A stretch of DNA of 64,000 bases from Leifsonia sp. NPDC080035 (GTDB lineage: Bacteria > Actinomycetota > Actinomycetes > Actinomycetales > Microbacteriaceae): the NCBI RefSeq assembly GCF_040050925.1, contig NZ_CP157390.1:2480001-2544000 (forward strand), in the 5' to 3' direction. Positions 1 through 8,083 of the stretch are shown here, piece by piece. Below the pieces are notes generated by a model, which searched no databases, was not told the origin of the DNA, and saw only the letters and a program-made list of their open reading frames with translations. Numbering within the stretch: the first letter of the stretch is position 1; every line of letters starts with the position of its first letter. Both the position numbers and the translations under genes were made by a program.

Positions 1-710
1 CCGAGGAGGACGACAGCGGTCGTGGCGAGAGGCCACGTCCAGCCGCTCACTGTGCGTTCATGCAGCTGGCTTGCGGTGTTGATGTAGCTGCAGGTGACGA
101 CGAGGGGTGGCCCGACTGAGCCGTCGATCTGCACATCAGCCGGATCTTCCGCGTCGCCGACTGCGGAATCGAACCACGTCACGCACAAGCTCGCCGGGCT
201 CCCGGACAGCAGGTGTCTCGCAGTGAAGAATCCTGGGGAGGAGAAGTAGACGGCGAGGGGGAACGTCAGGGAAATGAGTGCGAGGCAGGCGGTGACGCCC
301 GTCGCGCGCCAGCCCCGGACCCCCCACCTGCGCCGTAGCATGACGCCGAATACAACGGTCCCAACGACTCCTGCGGCGATCAGTGTGTAGATGAAGAGCG
401 TCATAGGGATCGAACCCGACGGCAGGCTCTCTCGTCCGTCCGCCGCGAGAGCCCAGTCGCACGTCGTCCCGAGGGGCCATCCGTTCAGCGTCACCCGCAC
501 GGCGTCAGGGGCTTCGGAGACGAACACACCGGGTGGGGAGGGAGTGGAGCGGCATTGGTCCTTCAACGCCGCGTAGAGCACGACGAGATACAGTGCGACT
601 CCTGTCGTCAGGGCGGCCAGCGACCCGGCGAGAGGGAGAAGCACGGGCCGTGCATTCGACGCACGCGGTCGACTCGGACTTTCCAGACCCCGCCGAATCC
701 AACGCATCAT
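1..710 (-). CDS. Membrane protein of unknown function, C-terminus beyond window edge
   Basis: An open frame runs from an ATG at 710 (a second ATG lies at 707) off the left edge, giving about 236 residues with no stop. The N-terminus is basic, beginning MMRWIRRGLESPSR. Hydrophobic segments lie near residues 23-45, 105-125 and 138-156, and another begins at the truncated end. The extracytoplasmic-looking stretches between them carry a few cysteines. I recognise no family. GC content and codon use look more relaxed than in the genes further right, and the hairpin-rich gap upstream separates it from the acc operon, so it may belong to an accessory segment. The frame is supported by its alternating hydrophobic and polar blocks, not by homology. 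Confidence 0.6.
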   Translation of the reverse strand, partial: MMRWIRRGLESPSRPRASNARPVLLPLAGSLAALTTGVALYLVVLYAALKDQCRSTPSPPGVFVSEAPDAVRVTLNGWPLGTTCDWALAADGRESLPSGSIPMTLFIYTLIAAGVVGTVVFGVMLRRRWGVRGWRATGVTACLALISLTFPLAVYFSSPGFFTARHLLSGSPASLCVTWFDSAVGDAEDPADVQIDGSVGPPLVVTCSYINTASQLHERTVSGWTWPLATTAVVLL

Positions 711-840
711 GAGCCAAACGTGCCGGAGCTCGCCATGAAGCACAATGCTTGCATGCTAAATATCACTCTGGGCGGAGGCGATTGGGGCATGGCAGCGCGG
801 CCGGAGTTCGCGGACACGAATCACAACCACTTAAAAGGAG

Positions 841-873
841 AAAGGGGCCGACACCCGAATTGTCGGCCCCTTT
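841..873. terminator. Bidirectional rho-independent-type terminator
   Basis: A 13-bp perfect stem (841-853 with 861-873, core GGGGCCGACA) closes on a 7-base loop CCCGAAT. A T-run follows on the plus strand (871-874) and pyrimidine-rich TTTCTCCTTTT follows on the minus strand. It lies downstream of accE in the leftward direction. Confidence 0.75.
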
Positions 874-882
874 TCAAACCCC

Positions 883-917
883 GAGTCAGGGCGACAACCC
901 GAATATCGCCCTGACTC
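883..917. terminator. Second hairpin in tandem
   Basis: A 12-bp perfect stem, GAGTCAGGGCGA at 883-894 with its complement at 906-917, closes on an 11-base loop. That loop contains CCCGAAT, the same 7-mer as the loop of the neighbouring hairpin, although the stems are unrelated. There is no strong T-run. Confidence 0.5.
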
Positions 918-927
918 GCCCCCAAAG

Positions 928-957
928 CACTCGCCCGCTTACCCTAGTCGGCGAGTG
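928..957. repeat. Inverted repeat CACTCGCC/GGCGAGTG
   Basis: Perfect 8-bp arms at 928-935 and 950-957 are separated by 14 bases. It is the third hairpin in the gap and its function is unknown. Confidence 0.5.
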
Positions 958-989
958 ATTGGCGGTGTGACTCACGAGGAGAGACACCT

Positions 990-1007
990 AGCAATAACCA
1001 TATTGCT
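990..1007. repeat. Inverted repeat AGCAATA/TATTGCT
   Basis: Perfect 7-bp arms at 990-996 and 1001-1007 with a 4-base loop, in the AT-richest part of the gap. It is small enough to be a protein-binding dyad instead of a terminator. Confidence 0.4.
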
Positions 1008-1144
1008 GGCACTCCAAGTAAATACATAGTCGTCATTTTGGAGGACACCAGGGGGACACCGCCCGGTCTACCGCGTACACCGGCGCGCGGAATCCCGCGT
1101 GTCCCCACAGTGGGGGACGCCCGGACCGGGGTACAGAGCAGGGG

Positions 1145-1372
1145 TCAACCCGAGAACGAGCGCCACATCCCGGGGCCGGGATGGATCGGCGTGCGCAGCT
1201 GACGGCGGCTGCGCTCCCACGCGTCCGGACCGACCTGCGGGCGGGCGTCCCTGGCGGCCGCAGCCTGCTCGGCAGCGGCGGCCGTGAGCACAGCGGTGAC
1301 CGCGGCGATCTCCTCCGGGGTCACGCCGCGCGTGACGAACCGGATCTGCGACGGGTCGAGGGCCTCGCTCAC
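1145..1372 (-). CDS. accE: Acyl-CoA carboxylase epsilon subunit
   Basis: A 75-residue protein starting at a GTG that overlaps the accD stop (GTGA). Its sequence, with RFVTRGVTPEEIAAVTAVL near the N-terminus and a W-rich C-terminus ending in PGPGMWRSFSG, matches the small epsilon subunits that stabilise actinobacterial acyl-CoA carboxylases. The middle is Ala-rich. It should bind the beta (carboxyltransferase) subunit encoded just upstream and act in the cytoplasm in malonyl- or methylmalonyl-CoA formation. It is shorter than the M. tuberculosis AccE5 but similar in size to streptomycete epsilon subunits (family knowledge). The biotinylated alpha subunit is not in the window. Confidence 0.85.
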   Translation of the reverse strand: MSEALDPSQIRFVTRGVTPEEIAAVTAVLTAAAAEQAAAARDARPQVGPDAWERSRRQLRTPIHPGPGMWRSFSG

Positions 1373-2991
1373 AGCGGGATGTTCCCGTGCTTCTTCGGCG
1401 GCATCGACGCGCGCTTGGTGCGGAGCGCCCGCAGCGCCTTGATGACGGAGACGCGGGAGGCGGCGGGCTCGATCACGCCGTCCAGCTCGCCGCGCTCGGC
1501 CGCGAGGAACGGGCTCGCCACGTTGTAGGTGTACTCGCTGGCGAGCCGGGCGCGCACGGCGGCGACGTCCTCGCCCGCCTCCTCCGCGCGCTTGATCTCG
1601 CCGCGGTAGAGGATGTTGACGGCGCCCTGGCCGCCCATGACCGCGATCTCGGCGGTCGGCCACGCGAGGTTGATGTCCGCGCCGAGCTGCTTGGAGCCCA
1701 TCACGATGTACGCGCCGCCGTACGCCTTGCGCGTGATGATCGTGACCAGCGGGACGGTGGCCTCCGCGTACGCGTAGAGCAGCTTGGCGCCGCGGCGGAT
1801 GACGCCGGTCCACTCCTGGTCGGTGCCGGGCAGGTAGCCGGGCACATCGACGAGCGTGAGGATCGGGATGCCGAACGCATCGCAGAACCGGACGAACCGG
1901 GACGCCTTCTCGCCGGCGTCGATGTTCAGGGTTCCGGCCATCGAGCTCGGCTGGTTCGCGACGATGCCGACCGACCGGCCCTCCACGCGGGCGAAGCCGA
2001 TCACGATGTTCGGCGCGAACAGCGGCTGCACCTCGAGGAACTCGCCGTCGTCGACGATGCCCTCGATGATCGTCTTCACGTCGTACGGCTGGTTCGGGGA
2101 GTCCGGGATGACCGTGTTCAACCGCTGGTCGGCGTCCGTGATCTCCAGCTCCGGCTCGGACTCGAACTGCGGCAGCTCGGCGAGGTTGTTCTGAGGAAGG
2201 TAGCTCAGCAGGGTCCGCGCGTAGTCGAGCGCGTCCTCCTCGTCGCTGGCGAGGTAGTGCGAGACGCCGGACACCTTGTTGTGGGTGAGCGCACCGCCGA
2301 GCTCCTCGAAGCCGACATCCTCGCCGGTGACGGTCTTGATGACGTCGGGCCCGGTGACGAACATGTGGCTGGACTTGTCCACCATGATCACGAAGTCGGT
2401 GAGCGCGGGGGAGTAGACCGCGCCGCCGGCGGCCGGCCCCATCACGATCGAGATCTGCGGGATGACGCCGGACGCCGCCGTGTTGCGGCGGAAGATCTCG
2501 CCGTACTTGCCGAGCGCGACGACACCCTCCTGGATGCGCGCACCGCCGGAGTCGAGGATGCCGATCATCGGCACGCCGGTCTTGATCGCGTGGTCCATGA
2601 CCTTGATGATCTTCTCGCCGGCGACCTCGCCGAGAGAGCCGCCGAAGATCGTGAAGTCCTGGCTGAAGACCGCGACGTTGCGGCCGTGGATGGTGCCGAC
2701 GCCCGTGACGACCGCGTCGCCGTACGGGCGCTTCGACTCCATGCCGAACGCGTGCGTGCGGTGCCGGACGAACTCGTCGAACTCGACGAAGGACCCGGCG
2801 TCGAGGAGCAGGTCGATGCGCTCGCGGGCGGTGAGCTTGCCCTTGGCGTGCTGCTTCTCGATCGCGGCCTGCCCGCTGGCGGTCACGGCCTCGTGGAAGC
2901 GCTCCTTCAGGTCGGCGAGCTTGCCGGCGGTCGTGGAGAGGTCGGGGGTCTGCCAGGTCACGGGGGAATCCAGTCCTTCTGTGTCGGTCAC
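1369..2991 (-). CDS. accD: Acyl-CoA (propionyl/acetyl-CoA) carboxylase beta subunit
   Basis: The product is a 540-residue carboxyltransferase of the AccD5/PccB type. It transfers CO2 from biotin to acetyl- or propionyl-CoA for fatty-acid and lipid precursor synthesis. The crotonase-like fold signatures are visible: GGARIQEGV and MGPAAGGAVYSP in the N-terminal half, and VDVPGYLPGTDQEW and KAYGGAYIVMGSK in the C-terminal half. I place the start at GTG 2991 (VTDTEGLDSP). A TAGAGT hexamer lies exactly 7 bases upstream of it, and the family starts near here. A longer frame reaches 3024. The accE start overlaps its stop. It is divergent from birA, which is functionally sensible because BirA biotinylates the partner subunit. 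Confidence 0.93.
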   Translation of the reverse strand: MTDTEGLDSPVTWQTPDLSTTAGKLADLKERFHEAVTASGQAAIEKQHAKGKLTARERIDLLLDAGSFVEFDEFVRHRTHAFGMESKRPYGDAVVTGVGTIHGRNVAVFSQDFTIFGGSLGEVAGEKIIKVMDHAIKTGVPMIGILDSGGARIQEGVVALGKYGEIFRRNTAASGVIPQISIVMGPAAGGAVYSPALTDFVIMVDKSSHMFVTGPDVIKTVTGEDVGFEELGGALTHNKVSGVSHYLASDEEDALDYARTLLSYLPQNNLAELPQFESEPELEITDADQRLNTVIPDSPNQPYDVKTIIEGIVDDGEFLEVQPLFAPNIVIGFARVEGRSVGIVANQPSSMAGTLNIDAGEKASRFVRFCDAFGIPILTLVDVPGYLPGTDQEWTGVIRRGAKLLYAYAEATVPLVTIITRKAYGGAYIVMGSKQLGADINLAWPTAEIAVMGGQGAVNILYRGEIKRAEEAGEDVAAVRARLASEYTYNVASPFLAAERGELDGVIEPAASRVSVIKALRALRTKRASMPPKKHGNIPL

Positions 2992-3004
2992 GCCGTTCAC
3001 TCTA
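2989..3004 (-). promoter_or_regulatory. -10 element and leaderless start of accD
   Basis: TAGAGT (3004-2999) is followed by 7 bases and then GTG (2991). There is no Shine-Dalgarno sequence, so a leaderless transcript is likely. Confidence 0.55.
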
Positions 3005-3064
3005 CCGGCCAGTGGATGGGCCATGCCGTTGAGGATTCCCTACAAATCCGCGGGCGCACACTGG

Positions 3065-3079
3065 CAGACTGGAGCAATG
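3065..3079 (+). promoter_or_regulatory. Possible -10 element before birA
   Basis: CAGACT (3065-3070) lies 6 bases before ATG 3077. The first base departs from the TANNNT pattern seen elsewhere. A GGAG lies only 2 bases from the ATG, too close for a normal ribosome site. Confidence 0.35.
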
Positions 3080-3838
3080 AGCTACCGTCGCAGCCGCGCC
3101 GTCGTCCCGGTCATCGAGGTGCTCGAGGAGGCCTCCTCCACCAATGACGTGATGCAGCGCCGCGCGGGCGATCTCCCCGATCTCTCGGTCGTCCTGACCG
3201 ACAACCAGACCGGTGGCCGCGGCCGCCTCGGCCGGGTGTGGGTCAGCCCACCGGGCAAGGCGCTCGCGATCTCGGTGCTGCTGAAGCCGGTGGGGCTTCC
3301 GCCCGAGGCGTTCGGCTGGTTCCCGCTGCTCGCCGGCCTCGCCATGAGCCGCGCCCTCTCCGGCTTCGTGCCCCGCGAGGTGGAGCTCAAGTGGCCGAAC
3401 GATGTCCTGATCGACGGATCGAAGGTGTGCGGCATCCTCTGCGAGCTGCTGCCGGGGATGTCCGGGGTGGTCGTCGGCTCCGGCGTGAACCTCACCCTCG
3501 CCGCCGACGAGCTGCCGACCGAGACCTCGACCTCTCTGCTGCTCTCCGGCGCCGCCGAGCCCGACCAGGATGCGGTGCTCGCCGCCTACTTGACCGAGCT
3601 GACCGTGCTCTACCGCGAGTTCACCGCCGCCGGTGGCGACCCCGGCCGCAGCGCTCTCCGCGATTCGGTGGCGGCGGCGTGCCACACCCTCGGCCGGTCG
3701 GTGCGGGTCGAGCTGCCCGGCGGCGACGTCCTGCTGGGCACCGCGGTCGACATCGATGCATCCGGGCGACTCGTCGTCGAGTCGGATGCGGGCCGCACCG
3801 CGGTCGCGGCCGGCGACGTGACGCACCTGCGGTATTAA
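3077..3838 (+). CDS. birA: Biotin--[acetyl-CoA-carboxylase] ligase
   Basis: The product is a 253-residue biotin protein ligase, which makes biotinyl-AMP and transfers biotin to the carboxylase carrier protein. The biotin-binding motif GGRGRLGRVW is near residue 40. The catalytic KWPNDV motif is near residue 110, followed by KVCGILCEL. A C-terminal SH3-like domain follows. There is no N-terminal helix-turn-helix, so this is the mono-functional type that does not repress transcription. The start at 3077 gives the expected N-terminus with EEASSTNDVMQRR. It sits divergently from accD, matching its substrate pathway, and its TAA overlaps the first possible ATG of the next gene. Confidence 0.95.
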   Translation: MSYRRSRAVVPVIEVLEEASSTNDVMQRRAGDLPDLSVVLTDNQTGGRGRLGRVWVSPPGKALAISVLLKPVGLPPEAFGWFPLLAGLAMSRALSGFVPREVELKWPNDVLIDGSKVCGILCELLPGMSGVVVGSGVNLTLAADELPTETSTSLLLSGAAEPDQDAVLAAYLTELTVLYREFTAAGGDPGRSALRDSVAAACHTLGRSVRVELPGGDVLLGTAVDIDASGRLVVESDAGRTAVAAGDVTHLRY

Positions 3839-3846
3839 TGGGAAGC

Positions 3847-4395
3847 ATGAGCAGCACGCCGGACGGAAGCCCCGCCCAGCCTCCGGAGCGGGTGATCGCG
3901 CGCCTGCGACCGAACGCCAGGGCGCTGTTCTGGCCGAGCCTGGCGCTGATCGCCGCGAGCGGCGCCGCCGGGTACTTCGCCGGCAGGCTCGACGAGGTGT
4001 GGGAGATCGTGCTGCTGTGGGCGGCGGCGGCCGCGGTGCTGCTCCTGCTCTTCCTGCTCCCGCTCGCCGCCTGGCTGAGCCGCCGGTACACGATCACGAC
4101 CCGCCGGCTCATCATCCGGCACGGGTTCTTCGTGCGCGTGCGGCAGGAGCTCCTGCACAGCCGCGGCTACGACGTCGCCGTGCGGCGCACCTGGCTGCAG
4201 AGCATCTTCCGCTCGGGCGATGTGCGCATCAACTCCGGACTGGATCACCCCGTCGTGCTCAAGGACGTGCCGAAGGCCGATCAGGTGCAGCGCGCGCTCA
4301 GCGAGCTGATGGAGCACGCCCAGACGGTCGTCGCGCTGCGCAGGCAGCAGTCCGAGTCAGTCTCGGACGAGACCACCGTCTGGGGATCCCGCTAG
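3847..4395 (+). CDS. PH domain-containing membrane protein
   Basis: The product is a 182-residue membrane protein. Two hydrophobic segments at about 25-45 and 52-72 are followed by a bacterial PH-like domain containing YTITTRRLIIRHGFFVRVRQ. Such proteins are common next to birA in actinobacteria; their exact role is unknown. An alternative in-frame ATG at 3838 overlaps the birA stop (TAATG) and would add three residues, so translation is probably coupled. The last 39 bases overlap the convergent GtrA gene. Confidence 0.85.
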   Translation: MSSTPDGSPAQPPERVIARLRPNARALFWPSLALIAASGAAGYFAGRLDEVWEIVLLWAAAAAVLLLLFLLPLAAWLSRRYTITTRRLIIRHGFFVRVRQELLHSRGYDVAVRRTWLQSIFRSGDVRINSGLDHPVVLKDVPKADQVQRALSELMEHAQTVVALRRQQSESVSDETTVWGSR

Positions 4396-4899
4396 CGTCG
4401 GCGCGGTGACGGTCGCGGGCTCCGCGTTCGTGCTGCGCGCGCGCTTATTCGCCCGAGTGGGGGAGAAGACCCACCAGCGGTAGAACCCGAACCGGAACAG
4501 CATCCCGAGCACGAGCCCGACGCCGTTGGCGGAGATGTTGTCGGCCAACGGAGAGGTCAGCGCGAGCAGGTAGTGCGAGACCCACACGCACAGCAGCGGG
4601 ATGCCCATTCCGGCGAGGCTGACGACGAAGAACTCCAGGCCCTCGCGGGTCGCGTTCTGCTGGCGCTGCCCGGAGAACGCCCAGAACCGGTTGCCCACCC
4701 AGTTCGCCGCGATCGCGACGAGGGTCGCGATCACTGTCGAGTAGATGGTCGCGTGCGGCACCCCGCGGAAGACGATCAGCAGCATCACGTTGAAGACGAC
4801 GAGGTTCACGATGAACCCCATCGCACCGACCGCACCGAACTTGATCAGCTGCGGGAGGATGGGCGCCCTGCGCAGAGGGCCGGTCTTCTGTGTCGTCAT
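4357..4899 (-). CDS. GtrA family membrane protein
   Basis: The product is a 180-residue protein with four predicted membrane segments: FGAVGAMGFIVNLVVFNVML, IYSTVIATLVAIAANW, FFVVSLAGMGIPLLCVW and VGLVLGMLFRFGFYRWW. The GtrA-type signatures NRFWAFSG and RFGFYRWWVF are present. GtrA proteins are thought to flip or present polyprenyl-linked sugars to glycan-modifying enzymes. I chose ATG 4899 (MTTQKTGPLRR); a GTG at 4947 would add 16 residues. TAGTGT at 4951-4946 could be the -10 of a short leader. Its 3' end overlaps the PH-domain gene tail to tail. Confidence 0.85.
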   Translation of the reverse strand: MTTQKTGPLRRAPILPQLIKFGAVGAMGFIVNLVVFNVMLLIVFRGVPHATIYSTVIATLVAIAANWVGNRFWAFSGQRQQNATREGLEFFVVSLAGMGIPLLCVWVSHYLLALTSPLADNISANGVGLVLGMLFRFGFYRWWVFSPTRANKRARSTNAEPATVTAPTLAGSPDGGLVRD

Positions 4900-5023
4900 G
4901 CTCCAGCCTGATGATGCGGGAAGATAGGGAGTGCGTGCGTTCGTCACACTACGCGAGCAGCGGGCCCCGTGTCTGGGAGTTGTCCGCGCACCGTATGAAG
5001 AGTATCGAGGAGACGTAGGAGCG

Positions 5024-6163
5024 ATGGCTAGGAACAGAGTGGGAGTGATCGGCGGCGGTCAGCTGGCCAGGATGATGATCCCCCCGGCGGTCGAGCTCGG
5101 CATCGAGATCAGCGTCCTCGAAGAGGCCGAGGGCATGAGCGCCGACCTCGCCGCGACCGGCGTCGGCGACTACCGCGACCTGGACACCGTGCTCGCCTTC
5201 GCCGAGACCGTGGACGTCGTCACCTTCGACCACGAGCACGTGCCGCCGGCGATCCTGCGCGAGCTCGTCTCCCGCGGCGTCCCTGTGCATCCCGGTCCCG
5301 ACGCGCTCCTGTACGCCCAGGACAAGCTGGCGATGCGGGCGAAGCTCTCCGAGCTCGGCCTGCCGGTGCCCGACTGGGCGGCCGTCGAGTCGGCCGACGA
5401 GCTCGCCGCGTTCCTGAACGACCACGGCGGCCGGGCCGTCGTGAAGACCGCGCGCGGCGGATACGACGGCAAGGGCGTCCGCGTCGTCACCGACGCGAAC
5501 GGCGCGGACGACTGGTTCCTGGCGCTCGCCGAGGACGGCCGCGGCGGCGCGCTGCTCGTCGAGGAGCTGGTGCCGTTCCGGCGGGAGCTCGCCCAGCTGG
5601 TCGCGCGGCGGCCGTCCGGCGAGGTCGCCGCCTGGCCGGTGGTGGAGACGATGCAGCGCAACGGCGTCTGCGCCGAGGTGATCGCGCCGGCTCCGGGTTC
5701 CCAGGGCAAGGTGGCCCAGACCGCCGCCGAGATCGCTCGTGCGGTCGCGGACGGGCTCGGCGTCACCGGCGTGCTCGCTGTCGAGCTGTTCGAGACCACG
5801 GACGGCCGGGTCCTCGTCAACGAGCTCGCGATGCGCCCGCACAACAGCGGCCACTGGTCGATCGAGGGCGCGGTGACGAGCCAGTTCGAGCAGCACCTGC
5901 GCGCCGTGCTCGACCTGCCGCTCGGTGCGACGGCGCCCCGGGAGGAGTGGTCGGTGATGGTGAACATCCTCGGCGGCCCCGCGGAGGGGACGCTGCAGGA
6001 CCGCTACCCCGCGGCGCTCGCCGCGCACCCCGAGGCCAAGTTCCACGGCTACGGCAAGGCGCCGCGGCCGGGGAGGAAGGTCGGTCACGTGACGGTCGGC
6101 GGAGACGACCTGGACGACGTCGTGTACCGGGCGAGAGCGGCGGCCGCCTTCTTCGAGGGCTGA
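5024..6163 (+). CDS. purK: N5-carboxyaminoimidazole ribonucleotide synthase
   Basis: The product is a 379-residue ATP-grasp enzyme that converts AIR, bicarbonate and ATP to N5-CAIR in purine synthesis. It opens with the nucleotide-binding VGVIGGGQLARMM and has ATP-grasp elements AVVKTARGGYDGKGV and LVNELAMRPHNSGHWSIEGAVTSQFEQHLRA quoted in parts around residues 165 and 275-300. The start is set by a good ribosome site, GTAGGAG, 4 bases before ATG 5024. It is followed by purE, the next enzyme of the pathway, after a 70-base gap containing a hairpin. Confidence 0.96.
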   Translation: MARNRVGVIGGGQLARMMIPPAVELGIEISVLEEAEGMSADLAATGVGDYRDLDTVLAFAETVDVVTFDHEHVPPAILRELVSRGVPVHPGPDALLYAQDKLAMRAKLSELGLPVPDWAAVESADELAAFLNDHGGRAVVKTARGGYDGKGVRVVTDANGADDWFLALAEDGRGGALLVEELVPFRRELAQLVARRPSGEVAAWPVVETMQRNGVCAEVIAPAPGSQGKVAQTAAEIARAVADGLGVTGVLAVELFETTDGRVLVNELAMRPHNSGHWSIEGAVTSQFEQHLRAVLDLPLGATAPREEWSVMVNILGGPAEGTLQDRYPAALAAHPEAKFHGYGKAPRPGRKVGHVTVGGDDLDDVVYRARAAAAFFEG

Positions 6164-6165
6164 CC

Positions 6166-6195
6166 AAGGCCGCGCGGCGACGGGCCGCGTGCCTT
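6166..6195. terminator. Imperfect hairpin after purK
   Basis: AAGGC (6166-6170) and CGCGGC (6173-6178) pair with GCCGCG (6184-6189) and GCCTT (6191-6195), leaving small bulges. There is no T-run, so it may attenuate instead of terminate. Confidence 0.35.
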
Positions 6196-6220
6196 ACCGG
6201 GCGGCGCATCCGCCCGCCTT

Positions 6221-6236
6221 TAGCATGATCACCATG
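6221..6236 (+). promoter_or_regulatory. -10 element and leaderless start of purE
   Basis: TAGCAT (6221-6226) plus 7 bases precedes ATG 6234. This favours 6234 over the overlapping ATG at 6225 as the start. Confidence 0.5.
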
Positions 6237-6737
6237 CCCACCCCCTCCCAGCCCCTGGTGTCCGTCGTGATGGGCTCCGACTCGGACTGGTCGGTGATGC
6301 AGGAGGCGTCCCGGCTGCTCACCGAGTTCGGTGTCGAACACGAGGTGGAGGTCGTCTCCGCGCACCGCACCCCCGAGAAGATGATCGAGTTCGGGAAGGT
6401 CGCGGCCTCGCGCGGCGTCCGTGTCATCATCGCCGGCGCCGGCGGAGCCGCGCACCTGCCCGGGATGCTCGCCGCCGTGACGACGCTCCCGGTCGTCGGC
6501 GTCCCCGTTCCCCTCTCCCGCCTCGACGGGCTGGACTCCCTGCTCTCCATCGTGCAGATGCCCGCCGGCGTGCCGGTGGCGACCGTGTCCATCGGCGGGG
6601 CGCGGAACGCGGGCCTCCTCGCCGTCAAGATCCTCGCCACGTCCGACCCCGAACTGTCCGCTGCCCTCGAGCGGTTCGCCGCCGAGCTGGAGGCGAGCGT
6701 CGAAGAGAAGAACGCTGCGCTCAAATCCCGGCTATGA
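6234..6737 (+). CDS. purE: 5-(carboxyamino)imidazole ribonucleotide mutase
   Basis: The product is a 167-residue PurE, which isomerises N5-CAIR to CAIR in purine synthesis. Class I signatures are all visible: MGSDSDWSVMQ near the N-terminus, SAHRTPEKM near residue 45 and GAGGAAHLPGM near residue 72. ATG 6225 would add MIT. I prefer 6234 because a TAGCAT hexamer lies 7 bases before it and no Shine-Dalgarno sequence is present. The stop overlaps the start of the LCP gene by 4 bases (ATGA), so purine and wall-glycan genes are translationally linked here. Confidence 0.95.
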   Translation: MPTPSQPLVSVVMGSDSDWSVMQEASRLLTEFGVEHEVEVVSAHRTPEKMIEFGKVAASRGVRVIIAGAGGAAHLPGMLAAVTTLPVVGVPVPLSRLDGLDSLLSIVQMPAGVPVATVSIGGARNAGLLAVKILATSDPELSAALERFAAELEASVEEKNAALKSRL

Positions 6738-8083
6738 CCACCGCGACACCGCTCCGCAACCCGGACGCCAGTTCCCCGCACCTGATGACCAAGCGCGGCT
6801 GGTGGCTCGTGGCGATGAACATCCTGCTGCCGGGGTCCGTCCAGCTCGTCGCGGGCGACCGGCGGCTCGGCCGGGTGGGCATCCTCGCGACCCTGCTGTT
6901 GTGGCTGCTCGCGCTTCTCGGCCTGATCGTCGCGCTCGTCGCCCCGTCGACGGCGTACACGCTCGCGACCCAGGCGGGGAGCCTCACCGCGGTCCAGGTC
7001 GCGCTCATCCTCTACGCGGTGCTCTGGGTGGTGCTCACGCTGGACACCCTGCGCCTGGTGCGCCTGGTGCGCGCCCGCCCGAACGCGCGCGGCTGGATCG
7101 CCGCGTTCGCGGTGCTGGTCCTCGTGGGTCTCGCCGGGACCGCGGGCTACGGCTCCGTCGTCGCCGGCTCGGCGCGCGGCGCGCTCGGCGACATCTTCGG
7201 GGCGGGCCCGTCGGAGCCGCCCGTGAACGGCCGCTACAACATCATGCTGCTCGGCGGCGACGCCGGTCCCGACCGGGAGGGGCTGCGACCCGACTCCATG
7301 TCGATCGTCAGCATCGACGCCACCACCGGCAAGGCGGTGACGATCGGTCTGCCGCGCAATCTCGACCCCGTCCCGTTCCCGTCGTCCTCGCCGCTGCACG
7401 CGCTCTACCCGGACGGTTACGGCTACGACGACCGCTGCGACGTGGACGTCTGCCAGCTCAACTCCATCTACACCGAGGTCGAGACGTACAAGTCGGACCT
7501 GTACCCGGACGCGAAGAAGAAGGGGAGCGAGCCCGGCATCGAGGCGATGCGGGATGCGCTCGAGGGCGCGACCGGGCTCACCATCCAGTACTACGTGCTG
7601 ATCGACATGCAGGGCTTCGCCGACCTGATCGACGCCCTGGGCGGGGTCGACATCACGGTGAAGGAGCGCGTGCCGATCGGCGGCGACGAGAACCTCAACG
7701 GCGTCGTCGAGTGGATCGAACCCGGCACGCACCACATGGACGGCTACCACGCGCAGTGGTACGCGCGGGCACGGCACGGCACGAGCGACTACGACAGGAT
7801 GGTCAGGCAGCGCCAGCTGCAGGACGCCATCCTCAAGCAGGTGAACCCGGTGAACGTCGTTTCGAAGTTCGAGGGCATCGCCAAGGCGGGCGCGCAGGTG
7901 ATGAAGACGGACATCCCGCAGTCGATGCTCGGCTACTTCGTCGACCTGGGGATGAAGACCCGGAAGGCACCCGTCGACAAGCTGGAGCTCGTCCCGCCCG
8001 CCATCGATCCCGAGGACCCGGACTACACGAAGATCCGCGACCTGGTGCGCACCGCGGTCGCCCCCGCGAAACCCCGCTCGTAG
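6734..8083 (+). CDS. LCP (LytR-CpsA-Psr) family glycan transferase
   Basis: The product is a 449-residue membrane protein. About four hydrophobic segments fill residues 22-145, and the LCP domain runs from about 165 to 420 outside the membrane. The LCP landmarks are NIMLLGGDAG, the RPDSMSIVSID strand, LPRNL and the arginine cluster YARARHGTSDYDRMVRQRQ. LCP enzymes move glycans from a polyprenyl-pyrophosphate carrier onto peptidoglycan, so this is a good candidate for attaching the polysaccharide made by the locus to the right. The multi-span N-terminus is longer than the single anchor of typical LCP proteins. A related gene (Rv3267) sits at the equivalent place in M. tuberculosis as I recall. 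Confidence 0.9.
   Translation: MTTATPLRNPDASSPHLMTKRGWWLVAMNILLPGSVQLVAGDRRLGRVGILATLLLWLLALLGLIVALVAPSTAYTLATQAGSLTAVQVALILYAVLWVVLTLDTLRLVRLVRARPNARGWIAAFAVLVLVGLAGTAGYGSVVAGSARGALGDIFGAGPSEPPVNGRYNIMLLGGDAGPDREGLRPDSMSIVSIDATTGKAVTIGLPRNLDPVPFPSSSPLHALYPDGYGYDDRCDVDVCQLNSIYTEVETYKSDLYPDAKKKGSEPGIEAMRDALEGATGLTIQYYVLIDMQGFADLIDALGGVDITVKERVPIGGDENLNGVVEWIEPGTHHMDGYHAQWYARARHGTSDYDRMVRQRQLQDAILKQVNPVNVVSKFEGIAKAGAQVMKTDIPQSMLGYFVDLGMKTRKAPVDKLELVPPAIDPEDPDYTKIRDLVRTAVAPAKPRS

Larger units (their letters stand above)
711..1144. other. Hairpin-rich gene-free region
   Basis: No convincing gene is seen in this 434-base gap. It is less GC-rich than its surroundings, especially around 985-1045. 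It contains at least five inverted repeats: 841-873, 883-917, 928-957, 990-1007 and 1101-1118. It also has a direct repeat GGACACC at 1043-1049 and 1054-1060, with the related inverted form GTGTCCCC at 1099-1106. The first two hairpins are good terminators for the acc operon reading leftward. The rest could be the decayed end of a mobile element or an attachment region, but no transposase or integrase is present. Confidence 0.6.

Noticed and set aside
1043..1118. Possible insertion-sequence end or attachment site (GGACACC and GGGGAC repeats)
   Set aside because: No transposase, integrase or target duplication is visible, and the repeats are too short to name an element. Kept only as part of the hairpin-rich gap.
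1387..3147. Long plus-strand open frame (586 codons) opposite accD
   Set aside because: It is the antisense shadow of a high-GC gene. Its translation is rich in Arg, Asp, Val and Gly without hydrophobic or domain patterns, while accD is unmistakable.
4980..5008. TTGTCC-N17-TATCGA as a purK promoter
   Set aside because: The spacing is right but both hexamers are weak matches. Not listed as a feature.
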